DNA of 64,000 nt, from NCBI GenBank assembly GCA_028291265.1, contig JAQGIK010000093.1, positions 1 to 64,000 of the forward strand, in the 5' to 3' direction. Origin of the DNA: Caulobacter sp. (GTDB taxonomy: Bacteria > Pseudomonadota > Alphaproteobacteria > Caulobacterales > Caulobacteraceae). Shown in pieces: positions 42,387-52,014 of this stretch (the stretch's first letter is position 1; every line of letters starts with the position of its first letter). Under the pieces are notes generated by a model. It was given only the letters and a program-made list of their open reading frames with translations. It ran no database searches and was not told the origin of the DNA. A program made the position numbers and the translations under genes.

Positions 42387-43070
42387 TCACGGCTCTTCGG
42401 AAAGCCGATAGCCGGCGCCTCGGACGGTGTGCAGCAGGGGCTTGTCGAAGCCGGCTTCCAGGGATTTTCGCAGACGGCTCACATGGGTGTCGACGATGCT
42501 GGTGTGGGGGTCGAAGCGGTAGTCCCAGACCCGTTCCAGCAGCATCACCCGGGTGACGACCCGGTTCTGGTTGCGGAGCATGTATTCGAGCAGCTTGAAC
42601 TCGCGGGGGAGAAGATCGATCGGCTTGCCGCCGCGCACGACCTTGCGGGACAGCAGATCCATGACCAAGTCGCCGCAACGAAGCTCGACCTCCACGGCCT
42701 TCTCGGTCCGCCGGTGGATCAGGTTCTCGATCCGGGCGTGAAGTTCCGAAAAGCCGAATGGTTTGGTGAGATAGTCGTCGCCGCCGGACCTCAGGCCTTT
42801 GACGCGCTCGTCCAGATGTCCCAAGGCCGACAGGATGAGGATGGGGGTGGGAATGGCTGCCGCCCGCAGCGCCTTTATAACGGAAAGGCCATCCAGCCCC
42901 GGAATCATCCTGTCCATGACGATGACGTCGAATTCGGACGAGGTCGCCAGATAGAGGGCATCGCGCCCATCGTTCGTGCATTCGACCGTGAACCCCTCAT
43001 CACGCAGGCCCTTGCCGATGTAGTCTGCGGTGGAGGCGTCGTCTTCGACGACGAGAACGCGCCTGGACAT
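42387..43070 (-). CDS. OmpR-family response regulator (second)
   Basis: This 227-residue protein has a receiver (VLVVEDDASTA, phosphoacceptor in VIVMDRMIPGLDG, YLTKPFGFSELHARI) and an OmpR-type winged helix (LLPREFKLLEYMLRNQNRVVTRVMLLERVWDYRFDPHTSIVDTHVSRLRKSL, HTVRGAGYRL). I use the ATG of MSRRVLV, with AGGAG seven bases upstream, rather than the GTG one codon earlier. Its likely partner is the kinase at 44.4-45.9 kb, from which it is separated by a small secreted-protein gene and an opposite-strand kinase. Confidence 0.93.
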   Translation of the reverse strand: MSRRVLVVEDDASTADYIGKGLRDEGFTVECTNDGRDALYLATSSEFDVIVMDRMIPGLDGLSVIKALRAAAIPTPILILSALGHLDERVKGLRSGGDDYLTKPFGFSELHARIENLIHRRTEKAVEVELRCGDLVMDLLSRKVVRGGKPIDLLPREFKLLEYMLRNQNRVVTRVMLLERVWDYRFDPHTSIVDTHVSRLRKSLEAGFDKPLLHTVRGAGYRLSEEP

Positions 43071-43172
43071 CACCTTGCTCCTGGGCGGCTTGGGCCGGCC
43101 AAATGAGGTTCCTCACCCTGCCTAGCTACGGCGCCGGTGTGACCGATTGGCAAGAGGGCAAGGCAGAACACG

Positions 43173-43559
43173 CTACCGAGCCTGATCGAAAGTCGCCCGG
43201 TCTGTCTCCCGAAAACTCTTGAACCAACAGCGATCCCCGTCAACGTAGATCGAACTCCAGGTATCGAGCGAGCCCGCGACCTCGGTCACGAAGCCGATGT
43301 TGATCGCCGTCGGCAGTTCGGGACAGGGGCCGGCGAAGTCGGCCCTGTAGTAGCGCTCCGACGCCGTCCGGATCAGCAGCCCGCCCGTGTGGTCGACGCG
43401 CCAGTCCAGGATCGAGCCGAAGTCGGCGAAGGGGACCCGGGTGCGGGCGACCCCGGAGCCTTCCAGTGGATAGGGGTGCGGGTCCTCGGCCCTGGCGGCA
43501 GTCGCGCACGCCAGGCCGATGACGAGGGAGGCGATCGCCGCCCGGAGCATGGGGTTCAT
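43173..43559 (-). CDS. small secreted protein, possibly DUF6491-like
   Basis: This 128-residue protein has a signal peptide (MNPMLRAAIASLVIGLACATAARA) and a mature part with two cysteines, LLIRTASERYYRADFAGPCPELPTAINIGFVTEV and DGDRCWFKSFRETD. The pattern of a beta-rich domain with a CPEL and a later Cys resembles the DUF6491 family of small periplasmic proteins, but I cannot confirm it. It precedes the second response regulator by about 100 bases, and palindromic TGTAAGGCG sites lie upstream of it. The 284-residue track ORF is a wrong fusion. Confidence 0.65.
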   Translation of the reverse strand: MNPMLRAAIASLVIGLACATAARAEDPHPYPLEGSGVARTRVPFADFGSILDWRVDHTGGLLIRTASERYYRADFAGPCPELPTAINIGFVTEVAGSLDTWSSIYVDGDRCWFKSFRETDRATFDQAR

Positions 43560-43638
43560 TCGATGGGTCTCCCAAATATTGGGGTGAGGTTCGATCGATG
43601 AAATGATCGCGACGCCTGACGGCCGCCCGCGCCTGTTC

Positions 43639-43701
43639 CTTACAGTTCTGTAGGCGGGGCTTTCTCGCAAACCTGTAAGGCGGCGGCTCAAATTCTGTGA
43701 G
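43639..43701. promoter_or_regulatory. TGTAAGGCG-type operator cluster in divergent promoter
   Basis: CTTACA-GTTC-TGTAGGCGG lies at 43639. A second half-site, AACCTGTAAGGCGG, has its TGT 25 bases further on, and a weaker TTCTGTGAGG follows 22 bases later. The cluster sits between the small secreted protein (minus) and the orphan kinase (plus). The same motif recurs at 45948, 54963 and 55014. Confidence 0.5.
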
Positions 43702-43785
43702 GAGGCCGCGAAAGGGTGCGTGATCGGAAGCTGGACAGCTTGGACATCGGCGCTCCCTGGCCGGTTCATGACGCGGAGCCAAATC

Positions 43786-44424
43786 ATGCACTCCCCTCCC
43801 CCCGAGTATGACGCGCGTCTCGCCTCGCGGGAGGCAAACCACCGCCTCCTCAATACGCTGACCGCCCTGCAGGGCCTGTTGCGGGCGGACCTGGGATCGT
43901 TTCCCGACCCCGCGGTCCGCGAGGCCGTCACTGTTTTCGGCAGCCGTATCCAGGCCTTCGCCAGCGTCCACCGCACCCTCGACGACGACGACGGGGAGCC
44001 GCTCGTGGACATGGCGGACCATCTCACGAGGCTCTGCGCCGACCTGTGCGCCGCGCACCTGGAACCCCGGGGAGTCTACTGCGAGCTCCGATGCGAACCC
44101 GGCCGGCTACCGCGCGAAGCCTGCCAGAAACTCAGCCTCATCATCGTCGAGCTGGTCACCAACGCCGCGAAGCATGCCTTCGCAGACCGGGGTTGGGGTC
44201 GGGTCAGTGTCTCCTTCCAACGGGGCGACCAAGCCTGGATATGCCAGGTGGCCGACAATGGGGCCGGCCTGCATGGCGAGCACAAGGGCGCGGGCGGGGG
44301 GCTGATCCAGTCGCTGGCCCAAACCCTTGGCGCCGAACTGCAAATCCAATCCGACTGGAGCGGGCACATAGTCACGCTCAGCCTGCCACGGCAGGCGACG
44401 CCCTGCGATAGGACTTGGCGCTAA
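43786..44424 (+). CDS. HisKA_2/HWE-like orphan histidine kinase
   Basis: This 213-residue cytosolic protein has an N-terminal phosphoacceptor helix (REANHRLLNTLTALQGLLRADLG) like HisKA_2/HWE kinases, and a compact ATPase domain (IIVELVTNAAKHAF, VADNGAGLHGEHKGAGGGLIQSLA). No sensor, membrane segment or receiver is present, so signal input must come from a partner. I prefer the ATG of MHSPPPEYD, preceded by GGAG; the track starts 22 codons earlier. It runs opposite to its neighbours and converges with the OmpR-partner kinase 18 bases away. Confidence 0.85.
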   Translation: MHSPPPEYDARLASREANHRLLNTLTALQGLLRADLGSFPDPAVREAVTVFGSRIQAFASVHRTLDDDDGEPLVDMADHLTRLCADLCAAHLEPRGVYCELRCEPGRLPREACQKLSLIIVELVTNAAKHAFADRGWGRVSVSFQRGDQAWICQVADNGAGLHGEHKGAGGGLIQSLAQTLGAELQIQSDWSGHIVTLSLPRQATPCDRTWR

Positions 44425-44442
44425 CGCCTTACGCCGGTGCGC

Positions 44443-45882
44443 TCAACCCTTCCTGATCGTCAGGGAGGCCCGCAAGCCTGGGCCGTTGTCCTCCAACCGC
44501 AAGTCCCCGCCATGGAGCTTCGCCGCGGCCGCGGCGATGGAGAGCCCCAGGCCTGAGCCCGGGCTGCCTCGCGCCGGGTCAAGCCTGACGAAACGATCCT
44601 TCACCCGGCCGCGGTGGGCCTCCGGAATCCCTGGTCCATCGTCCGCCACCACGATCGTCGCCTGGTCGCCGTCGTCCCGCATCGTCAGGGTAACGCGGGT
44701 CCCGTCTCCCGCATACCTGGCGGCGTTGAACAGCAGATTTCCCACCGCCTGCCGCAGCAATTGCTCATGTCCGTTGATCGTCACGGGTTCCCTCGCGCCG
44801 AGTTCGAGCGTCTGGCCGGCATCTTCCAGGACGGGGGCGAACAGGGCGGCGATATCGGCGGCCAGTTCATCCAGGCGGAACGGCTGCATCAGCTCCCGTG
44901 ACAATCCCGACTCCGCCCGGGCGATGTCGATCAACGCCGAAAAGACCGACTGCACGCGCTCGAGTTCCAGGGCGGCCACCTCCAGCGCGGATCGGCAGTC
45001 CTCTTCGCTGGAACGGGGGTCGAGCGCATGTTCCAGCGACACCTGCATCCGCGTCAGCGGTGTTCGCAGGTCGTGCGCCAGGCTGTCGGTGACCGTGCGC
45101 AGCCCGGTCATCAACGCCTCGATGTGGTCGAGCATCCGGTTCAGCGATATGCCGATCCGGTCGAACGAATCGCCGCGGTCCGACACCTCCGCCCGGGCGC
45201 CCAGTTCGCCCTGCGCGATCCGCTCGGCCACCGTGGCGACCGCCTGCGCTCGCCGGATCAGCAGCGCATTGAGCAGCAACCCGGTTCCCAGGCTGGCGGT
45301 GACGACGATCGCCAGCGCGATGATCAGTCCGTCCGAGGTCCTCGCCTCAAAATCGCGCTGCCCGGCGCCGTCTCGCCCGATGATGAGGGTCGTACCGTCC
45401 GGAAACCGGGCGGCCGTCGCGTTGAGCTTGATCGGTCCCCTGAGCGTCTCAGCCGCCACCGTCGCCCATCCGTCGACAGGAACCGGGGCCGGCAGGGTGA
45501 GCAGTTCGCCGGCCAGCCGACGCCCCTGGGCGTCGAACAGGCCGTAGTAGGCCTCGGGGGCAGCAAGCCGGGCGCGACGCTCCATGCGCTTCATGAGGCC
45601 GGGACCGCCCTCCAGACCGTAGGCCTCAATCAGAATCTGGCGCTCGGCGACGGCGGCGTTCCGTTCCCGGTCAAGGAAGACGCGCTCCGCGGAGAGGTTG
45701 ATCAGATAGAAGGCGATCGCCACGGCCCCGGCGACGATCGTAATGGCGAACAGGCTGAAGAGCAGGGGACGCAGGCGAAGCGCGCGGCCAATCTGTTTCC
45801 GGTCCGTCGTGAATGCCTCATCGCCCCCCTTGGGGGTATCAGGGCGCTCAACACCCTCGCGCTCGACAGTCCGGCTGGACAT
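44443..45882 (-). CDS. sensor histidine kinase (second OmpR-type system)
   Basis: This 479-residue membrane kinase has a ~38-residue cytoplasmic N-terminus, TM1 (LLFSLFAITIVAGAVAIAFYLI), a periplasmic domain and TM2 (GLIIALAIVVTASLGTGLLLNALLI). HAMP, H box VTDSLAHDLRTPLTRMQVSLEHAL, N box NLLFNAARYA, and DDGPGIPE and GSGLGLSIAAAA follow. Its architecture matches the first kinase. The nearest unpaired regulator is the one at 42.4-43.1 kb. A perfect CTTACA-N4-TGTAAG palindrome lies 65 bases upstream of the start. Confidence 0.92.
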   Translation of the reverse strand: MSSRTVEREGVERPDTPKGGDEAFTTDRKQIGRALRLRPLLFSLFAITIVAGAVAIAFYLINLSAERVFLDRERNAAVAERQILIEAYGLEGGPGLMKRMERRARLAAPEAYYGLFDAQGRRLAGELLTLPAPVPVDGWATVAAETLRGPIKLNATAARFPDGTTLIIGRDGAGQRDFEARTSDGLIIALAIVVTASLGTGLLLNALLIRRAQAVATVAERIAQGELGARAEVSDRGDSFDRIGISLNRMLDHIEALMTGLRTVTDSLAHDLRTPLTRMQVSLEHALDPRSSEEDCRSALEVAALELERVQSVFSALIDIARAESGLSRELMQPFRLDELAADIAALFAPVLEDAGQTLELGAREPVTINGHEQLLRQAVGNLLFNAARYAGDGTRVTLTMRDDGDQATIVVADDGPGIPEAHRGRVKDRFVRLDPARGSPGSGLGLSIAAAAAKLHGGDLRLEDNGPGLRASLTIRKG

Positions 45883-45947
45883 CGATGCTCCTCCGCTTCC
45901 GACATGCGCGGTATCCGGCGCCGCTTGGAAAAAGCCGTCGCGTCGAG

Positions 45948-45963
45948 CTTACACCCTTGTAAG
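45948..45963. promoter_or_regulatory. perfect palindrome CTTACACCCTTGTAAG
   Basis: This 6+4+6 inverted repeat (CTTACA-CCCT-TGTAAG), followed by GCG, lies between the second sensor kinase (minus) and a small membrane peptide (plus). It is the cleanest copy of the motif also found near 43.65 kb and 54.96-55.03 kb. It is probably an operator for one of the two OmpR-type regulators. Confidence 0.6.
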
Positions 45964-46045
45964 GCGCAGGCGAGATGCAGGGCGCCGCGCACTGGCAAGC
46001 TCTTCTCCACGGCTGTGTAGCCCGGCCGTGCGTAAGGACAGGACC

Positions 46046-46192
46046 ATGAAGAGTTGGAAAGTCTGGTTGGCCTGCGCCGGAGCCCTGGCGTCGGCGGGCG
46101 GCCTCTTCCTGCTCAGCCCTCGGCTGGGGGCCATCGCCCTGATCCTGGTCGCATTGGGCGCGCTGATAGCGGTCGCCTATCGGCTTCTGTAG
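46046..46192 (+). CDS. small two-helix membrane peptide
   Basis: This 48-residue ORF (MKSWKVWLACAGALASAGG...) consists of two hydrophobic stretches joined by LSPRLG. It has AAGGACAGGA in front of the ATG. No family is recognised. Its place directly under the CTTACA palindrome, divergent from the sensor kinase, supports a real gene. The longer track ORF starting at 45743 is antisense to the kinase and is rejected. Confidence 0.55.
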   Translation: MKSWKVWLACAGALASAGGLFLLSPRLGAIALILVALGALIAVAYRLL

Positions 46193-46202
46193 TCGCGCCG
46201 GC

Positions 46203-47597
46203 CTATGGGGCCCGTCCGGGGTCGACGCTCTCGTCACCGCCGATCGCCCGATAGAGCGCCACCCGATTGACCGCGGCGGCGTACCGGGTCGCGACGCTGG
46301 ATTGCTGGGCGCTGTAGAGCGCGCGCTGGGCGACAAGGCTGGCGAGGAAGGTGTCTGCCCCGGCGCGATAACGGGCATCGGTCAGGCGGAAGACGTCGTC
46401 CGCCGCGGTCGCTTCGAGCTGCCTGGCGGCGAGTTCGTCGGCGATGGTTCCCTGCCGCGCCAACGCATCGGCGGTCTCCCTGAATCCGGCCTGAATCGCC
46501 TTCTCGTAAACAGCCAGGGCGGCGTCCCGCTGAGCCTTGGAATAGGCCACGCCGGCCCGGCCGGCGCCGGCGTCGAAGATGGGGAAGCTGACGCTGGGCG
46601 AGACGGAATAGTTGAAGGCGCCGCCGCTGAAGAGCGATGACAGCGAGGGGCTGGCCAGGCCCAGCAGGCCGGTCAGGGAGAGGGTCGGAAACAGCGCCGC
46701 CCGCGCCGCGCCGATGTCGGCGTTGGCGGCGCGAAGCTCGTACTCGGCCTGGACGACGTCGGGGCGGCGCAGCAGCACCGTCGATGGCAGCCCGACCGGC
46801 AGGGTCGTGAGGCCCTTGCTGGCGTCCTCGATGGAGGTCGGCAGGAGGGCCGGGTCGACCGGCGAACCGAGCGGGAGTTGAAGGGCGCTGAGATCCTGGG
46901 CGACCGCCGTGCGCAGGACGGCGACATCGGCCTGGGCCGTCGCCAGGATGGTCTCGGCCTGGCTCAGGTCGGTGCGGGGAGCGACCCCGCCCTGCAGGCG
47001 GGCGCGGGTCAGGGTGACGCTGCTTTGAGCGCTGACGGCGGTGTCCTGGGCGATCTTCAGCAGGCTGGCGTCGGCGGCATAGGTCAGCCAGGCTTCGGCG
47101 ACATCGCCGACCAGGGTCAGGCGGACGGCGCGGGCCCCGGCCTCGGTGGCGAGATAGCGGTTCAGGGCCGCGTCGCTCAGCGACCGCACCCGGCCGAACA
47201 GGTCGATCTCGAAGGCGGTGACGCCGACCTGGGCCGTGTAGGCATCCGTGGAGGCGCCGCCGTCCGCGCCGGCGCGGGTGTAGCGCCCGCTCGCCCCGAC
47301 CTGTGGCAGCCGTTCGGCCCGCTGGATGCGGTACTGGGCCCTGGCCGCCAGGATGTTGGCCGTCGCCACCCGCAGGTCGCGATTGTTGACCAGGGCCTGG
47401 CCGATCAGGGTCTGCAGCCGCGCGTCGGTGAACACCTGGCGATACGAAACCCTCGGCGGATCGGCCTCGCCCTGCGCCAGATAGGGACCGCCCGCCGGCC
47501 AGGATGTCGGAACCGGCAGAGGCGGCTGCACATAGGGCGCCTGCAACGAACAGCCGGCGAGGCAGGTGGTCATGGCGATGGTGAGGGCGCGCATCAT
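46203..47597 (-). CDS. NodT-family RND outer membrane lipoprotein
   Basis: This 464-residue outer membrane factor has a lipoprotein signal (MTTCLAGCSLQAPYVQPPLPVP), the two OEP repeats (LIGQALVNNRDLRVATANILAARAQYRIQRAERLPQV...) and GVTAFEIDLFGRVRSLSDAALNRYLATE, typical of the NodT/OprM class. It is the exit duct for the RND pump encoded immediately upstream. Its ATG overlaps that gene's stop as ATGA. It is the last gene of the six-gene operon that begins with the aldo/keto reductase. Confidence 0.93.
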   Translation of the reverse strand: MMRALTIAMTTCLAGCSLQAPYVQPPLPVPTSWPAGGPYLAQGEADPPRVSYRQVFTDARLQTLIGQALVNNRDLRVATANILAARAQYRIQRAERLPQVGASGRYTRAGADGGASTDAYTAQVGVTAFEIDLFGRVRSLSDAALNRYLATEAGARAVRLTLVGDVAEAWLTYAADASLLKIAQDTAVSAQSSVTLTRARLQGGVAPRTDLSQAETILATAQADVAVLRTAVAQDLSALQLPLGSPVDPALLPTSIEDASKGLTTLPVGLPSTVLLRRPDVVQAEYELRAANADIGAARAALFPTLSLTGLLGLASPSLSSLFSGGAFNYSVSPSVSFPIFDAGAGRAGVAYSKAQRDAALAVYEKAIQAGFRETADALARQGTIADELAARQLEATAADDVFRLTDARYRAGADTFLASLVAQRALYSAQQSSVATRYAAAVNRVALYRAIGGDESVDPGRAP

Positions 47598-50500
47598 GTC
47601 GCCTCCGGCTGCGGCGAGGCTGGCGGAGCCGTGCGTCGGCCCTTGAGGGACTTCAGGCCGCCGCGGAAGCCCTGACGCACCAGGATGAAGAACAGCGGGA
47701 TGTAGAAGACAGCGAGGACGGTGGCCGTCAGCATGCCGCCGATCACCGCCGTGCCGATGGCGACGCGGCTGTTGGCGCCGGCCCCGCTCGAGAGGGCCAG
47801 CGGCAGCACCCCGAAAATGAAGGCCAGGCTGGTCATCAGGATCGGCCGCAGCCGGATCCGAGCGGCCTCGATCGCGGCCTCGACGACGGGTTTGCCCCGG
47901 CGCTCGGCCTGCTCTGCGAACTCGACGATCAGGATGGCGTTCTTGGCCGCCAGTCCCATGGTGGTGAGCAGGCCGATCTGCAGGTAGACGTCATTGATCA
48001 GTCCACGGAGCGTCACCGCCAGCACGGCGCCGACCAGCCCGAGCGGCACCACCAGCAGCACGGCCAACGGGATCGACCAGCTCTCGTAGAGCGCCGCCAG
48101 ACAGAGGAACACCACCAACAGGGAAATGGCGTAGAGGATCGGCGCCTGACCCGAGGAGAGCCGCTCCTGGAAGGAAAGGCCGGACCAGGCGATGCTGACG
48201 CCGGGAATCTGGCTCGCCCGCCGTTCGATCGCCGCCATGGCCTGGCCGGAACTGCCACCGGGCGCGGCGGAACCCTGGAATTCGTAAGATGGGACGCCGT
48301 TGAACCGCGAGAGGGTTGTCGGCGCCTGCGACCAGGACGACGTGGCGAAGGACGAGAACGGCGCCATCTGGCCGCTGGACCCGCGCACGTACCAGTCGTC
48401 AAGGTTGGACGACTGGGCGCGATAGGGCGCGTCGCCCTGGACATAGACCCGCTTGACCCGGCCGCGATCGACGAAGTCGTTCACGTAGCGCCCGCCCCAG
48501 GCGGTGGAGAGGGTCGTGTTGACGTCGCTCTGGCTCAGGCCCAGCGCGGCCAGCTTGCGGGCGTCGGTGTCGACCTTCAGCGTGGCGACGTCCGGCAGCT
48601 CCGAGAGCCGCACCGAAGCGAGAGCCGGATCCTGACGCGCGGCGGCCAGCAGGCGGTCGCGCGCGGCGTTGAAGTCGGACTGGGGCATGCCGCCGGTGTT
48701 CAGCAACTCCATCGTGAAGCCGTTCGATTGGCCAAGGCCGCGAATGGCCGCCGGGACCAGGGCCAGGACCCGCGCGTCGCGGAAGTTCTGGAAGGCGGCC
48801 GAGGCGCGGGCGACGATGGCGTCGGCGGTGTTGGCTTTGCCCGTGCGCTGCGACCAGTCGACGAAGTTGAGGAATCCCTGGCCGGTGTTCTGGCCGGCGG
48901 CCCCGCTCCCGCCGCCACTCGCCGTGAAGATGGTCTGGACATTGCGGCCTTCCTGCTCGTGGAAGTAGGTTTCGACCTGGCGCTGCACTTCGGCCGTCCG
49001 CGCCAAGGTCGCGCCAGCGGGGAGCTGGATCTGTATGGCGGCGGTGCCTTGGTCCTCGGTCGGCAAGAAGCCGGTGGGAAGCCGCAGGAACAGCACGGCG
49101 AGCAGCACCAGCACGCCGCCGTAGATCAGCAGGCCGGTCCCTCTTCGGCCGAGCACGCGGTGAACCGCCCGCTCATATCCGCTTCTCATGGCGCCGAAAC
49201 CGGTGTTGAACCTGCTTGAGGCGAGGTGAATCGCGCCGGCCACGACCGGAAAACGGGGTCCGGACCGGTCGTCATGTTTCTCCTGCCCCGGTCGCTTGAG
49301 CAGGTGGGCCGTGAGCGCCGGGCTAAGGGTCAGCGCGACGAAGACCGAGAGCGCCATGGCCGAGATGATGGTCAGGGAGAACTGCCGATAAATGACGCCT
49401 GTCGATCCGCCGAAGAAGGCCATGGGCAGGAACACCGCCGAAAGCACCAGGGCGATGGCCACCAGGGCCATGGTGATCTCCTTCATCGAGGCAATGGTGG
49501 CCTCCCTGGGAGTCAGCTGAGGATTCTCCGCCATCAACCGCTCGACGTTCTCGACCACCACGATGGCGTCGTCGACCAGCAGGCCAATGGCCAGAACCAG
49601 GCCGAACAGGGTCATGGTGTTGATCGAGAAGCCGGCGAGATAGAGCAGGCCGAAGACGCCGAGCAGGACAACCGGCACCGCGATCGCCGGCACCAGGGTC
49701 GCGCGCCAGTTCTGCAGGAAGGCGAACATCACCAGGACCACCAGCACGATGGCCTCGGCCAGGGTGATCAACACCTCCCTGATCGACAGCTTGATGAAAC
49801 CGGTCGTGTCGTTGGCGTAGGCGATCTTCAGACCGGGCGGAAAGGCCTTCGCCAACTTCGCCACCTCGGCCTTGACCAGATCGGCCGTCTTCAGGGCGTC
49901 GGCCCCCGGCGCCAGCAGGATCGACACGCCCGCGCCCGGGTGCTGATTGATCCGTCCACGAATATTGTAGCTCTCGGAGCCGAGCTCCACCCTGGCCACG
50001 TCTGACAGCAACACGGCCGCGCCGTCCTGTTGGCTCTTGATGACGATCTGGCCGAACTGTTCGGGAGTCTGCAGCCGCGACTGCGCGGTGACGGTCGCGT
50101 TCAGCATCTGGGTGTCGGGCTCGGGCTGGGCGCCCAGTTCGCCGGCCGCGACCTCGGTGTTCTGGTTCTGGATCGCGGTGACCACGTCGCCCGGGACGAG
50201 CTGGTAGCTGGCCAGGCGCTCGGGGTTGAGCCAGATGCGCATCGCGTACTGCGACCCGAAGACGTTGATGTCTCCGACGCCCGGCAGCCGCGATATCGGG
50301 TCCTGGAGGTTGGTCACCAGATAGTCGGAGACGTCCCGGTTGTTCATCCGGTCGGTCTCGTCGTAGACGCCGACGATCAGCAGGTCATCGGGATTGGACT
50401 TGCGGACCACCAACCCCTGCTGCTGCACCTGGGCCGGCAACCGTGACAGGGTCTGCTGGACCTGGTTCTGCACCTGCACCTGGGCGATGTCCGGGTCGAT

Positions 50501-50794
50501 TCCCTTGGCGAAGGTGATGTTGATCGTCACCTGACCGCGGGATGTGGACGAGGATCGGAAATAGAGCATGCCGTCGATGCCGGTCAGCGACTGCTCGATG
50601 ACCTGGGTGACGCTGTTCTGGAGGGCCTCGGCGGAAGCGCCGGGATAGTTCGCCCGGACAGAAACCTGGGGCGGGGCGACGTCTGGATACTGCGCGACGG
50701 GCAGCCCCAGGATCGCGCCGGCGCCGCCCAGCATGATGAGAATGGCGATCACCCAGGCGAAGATCGGGCGGTCAACGAAGATGCGCGAGAACAT
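47594..50794 (-). CDS. AcrB/MexB-type multidrug RND transporter
   Basis: This 1066-residue inner membrane pump begins MFSRIFVDRPIFAWVIAILIML, as HAE-1 RND pumps do. It carries GLPVAQYPDVAPPQVSVRANYPGASAE, the TM4 proton-relay motif AIGLLVDDAIVVVENVERLM, and the C-terminal ARIRLRPILMTSLAFIFGVLPLAL. All twelve helices and both periplasmic loops appear intact. It exports amphiphilic compounds by proton antiport. It follows its adaptor gene by five bases. Confidence 0.96.
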   Translation of the reverse strand: MFSRIFVDRPIFAWVIAILIMLGGAGAILGLPVAQYPDVAPPQVSVRANYPGASAEALQNSVTQVIEQSLTGIDGMLYFRSSSTSRGQVTINITFAKGIDPDIAQVQVQNQVQQTLSRLPAQVQQQGLVVRKSNPDDLLIVGVYDETDRMNNRDVSDYLVTNLQDPISRLPGVGDINVFGSQYAMRIWLNPERLASYQLVPGDVVTAIQNQNTEVAAGELGAQPEPDTQMLNATVTAQSRLQTPEQFGQIVIKSQQDGAAVLLSDVARVELGSESYNIRGRINQHPGAGVSILLAPGADALKTADLVKAEVAKLAKAFPPGLKIAYANDTTGFIKLSIREVLITLAEAIVLVVLVMFAFLQNWRATLVPAIAVPVVLLGVFGLLYLAGFSINTMTLFGLVLAIGLLVDDAIVVVENVERLMAENPQLTPREATIASMKEITMALVAIALVLSAVFLPMAFFGGSTGVIYRQFSLTIISAMALSVFVALTLSPALTAHLLKRPGQEKHDDRSGPRFPVVAGAIHLASSRFNTGFGAMRSGYERAVHRVLGRRGTGLLIYGGVLVLLAVLFLRLPTGFLPTEDQGTAAIQIQLPAGATLARTAEVQRQVETYFHEQEGRNVQTIFTASGGGSGAAGQNTGQGFLNFVDWSQRTGKANTADAIVARASAAFQNFRDARVLALVPAAIRGLGQSNGFTMELLNTGGMPQSDFNAARDRLLAAARQDPALASVRLSELPDVATLKVDTDARKLAALGLSQSDVNTTLSTAWGGRYVNDFVDRGRVKRVYVQGDAPYRAQSSNLDDWYVRGSSGQMAPFSSFATSSWSQAPTTLSRFNGVPSYEFQGSAAPGGSSGQAMAAIERRASQIPGVSIAWSGLSFQERLSSGQAPILYAISLLVVFLCLAALYESWSIPLAVLLVVPLGLVGAVLAVTLRGLINDVYLQIGLLTTMGLAAKNAILIVEFAEQAERRGKPVVEAAIEAARIRLRPILMTSLAFIFGVLPLALSSGAGANSRVAIGTAVIGGMLTATVLAVFYIPLFFILVRQGFRGGLKSLKGRRTAPPASPQPEAT

Positions 50795-50799
50795 GATGC

Positions 50800-52014
50800 T
50801 CAGCCGCCTCCCGCGCCTGGGCCCCTGCCCTGGCCGCCGGCCTTGCCGGGCGGCGGTGCGATCCGTTGCGGCGTATCGGCCGGAACCGGCCGAAGCGGCC
50901 TGTTCGGCTGAACATTTGCCAGCCCCTGGGTGATGACCTTGTCGCCGGGGTTGAGGCCTTTGGTGACGACCCAGAAGGCGCCCTGGGTCGGACCGGCCGT
51001 AACGACGCGCTGAACCGCCTTGTCACCTGGGCCGACGACATAGACGGTCGCCTGGCCCGTGGGATTGCGCGACACCGCCGTCTGCGGGACCAGGAAGGCC
51101 GCCGTCTCGACCGACTGGACGAAGCTGGCGCGGACGAACATGCCCGGCAGCAGGATGCCCGCGGGGTTGGCAATGCGCGCGCGGAGGATCACGGCGCCCG
51201 TGGCAGGATCGACGACGGCCTCGGAGAACTCGATCGTCCCCACCTGGTCGTAGAGACCGCCGTCCTCCAGCGTCAGCCGCACCGCCGCGCCGCCCGGCGC
51301 CACCCCTCCGGCCGCCAGGGACCGTCGCAGGGCCAGCAACTCGCCGCTGGACTGCTGGATATCGACATACATCAGGTCAAGCTGCTGGATGGTGGTGAGC
51401 GGGTCCGCCTGGCTGGTGGTGACGAGGGCTCCCACCGTCGACAGCGACCGGCCGATCCGTCCGCTGATCGGGGCGGGCACGGTGGTGAACCTCAGATTGA
51501 TGCGGGCGGCATCCAGCGCCGCCCCGGCTTGGGCCACGGCGGCCTTCGCCTGCCCGGCGGCGGCCACGGCGTTGGCGTAGTCCTGCTGGCTGACCGCCTC
51601 GATGGCGACCAGCGGCTTGTAGCGGTCGGCCAGGGCCTGGGCGGCCGACAGATTGGCCTGCGCGCTCTGCACATTGGCCTGGGCCTGGTTGACCGCGGCC
51701 CGGTAGAGGCTGGGATCGATCTGGTAGAGCGGCTGGCCACGGCTGACGAGCGAACCTTCGGCGAACAGCCGCTTCTCGATCACGCCGGACACCTGGGGGC
51801 GGACCTCGGAGCTCTGAAAAGCCCCCACACGCCCGGACAGTTCGTTGGTCAGCTCGACCCGCGTCGGCTGGACCACGACGTAGCCGACGGCCACCGGGGC
51901 GCCTGCGCCGCCCGCGCCGCTTGGCGCAGACTTGGCGCTACAGCCGGCGAGCAGGCCCATGGCGGCAATGCTCGCCAAGGCGGTCGCGGCCCTGAGGCGA
52001 GGCTTGCTATCCAT
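50800..52014 (-). CDS. AcrA-type RND periplasmic adaptor lipoprotein
   Basis: This 404-residue adaptor has a lipoprotein signal ([13 protein letters not shown]) and a lipoyl half ([52 protein letters not shown]). A helical hairpin, the matching half-domain [16 protein letters not shown], a beta-barrel and a membrane-proximal domain follow. The last ~25 residues are Gly/Pro-rich. It overlaps the 3' end of the sorbosone-dehydrogenase-like gene by eight bases, so translation of a redox enzyme and an efflux adaptor is linked. Confidence 0.94.
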   Translation of the reverse strand: MDSKPRLRAATALASIAAMGLLAGCSAKSAPSGAGGAGAPVAVGYVVVQPTRVELTNELSGRVGAFQSSEVRPQVSGVIEKRLFAEGSLVSRGQPLYQIDPSLYRAAVNQAQANVQSAQANLSAAQALADRYKPLVAIEAVSQQDYANAVAAAGQAKAAVAQAGAALDAARINLRFTTVPAPISGRIGRSLSTVGALVTTSQADPLTTIQQLDLMYVDIQQSSGELLALRRSLAAGGVAPGGAAVRLTLEDGGLYDQVGTIEFSEAVVDPATGAVILRARIANPAGILLPGMFVRASFVQSVETAAFLVPQTAVSRNPTGQATVYVVGPGDKAVQRVVTAGPTQGAFWVVTKGLNPGDKVITQGLANVQPNRPLRPVPADTPQRIAPPPGKAGGQGRGPGAGGG

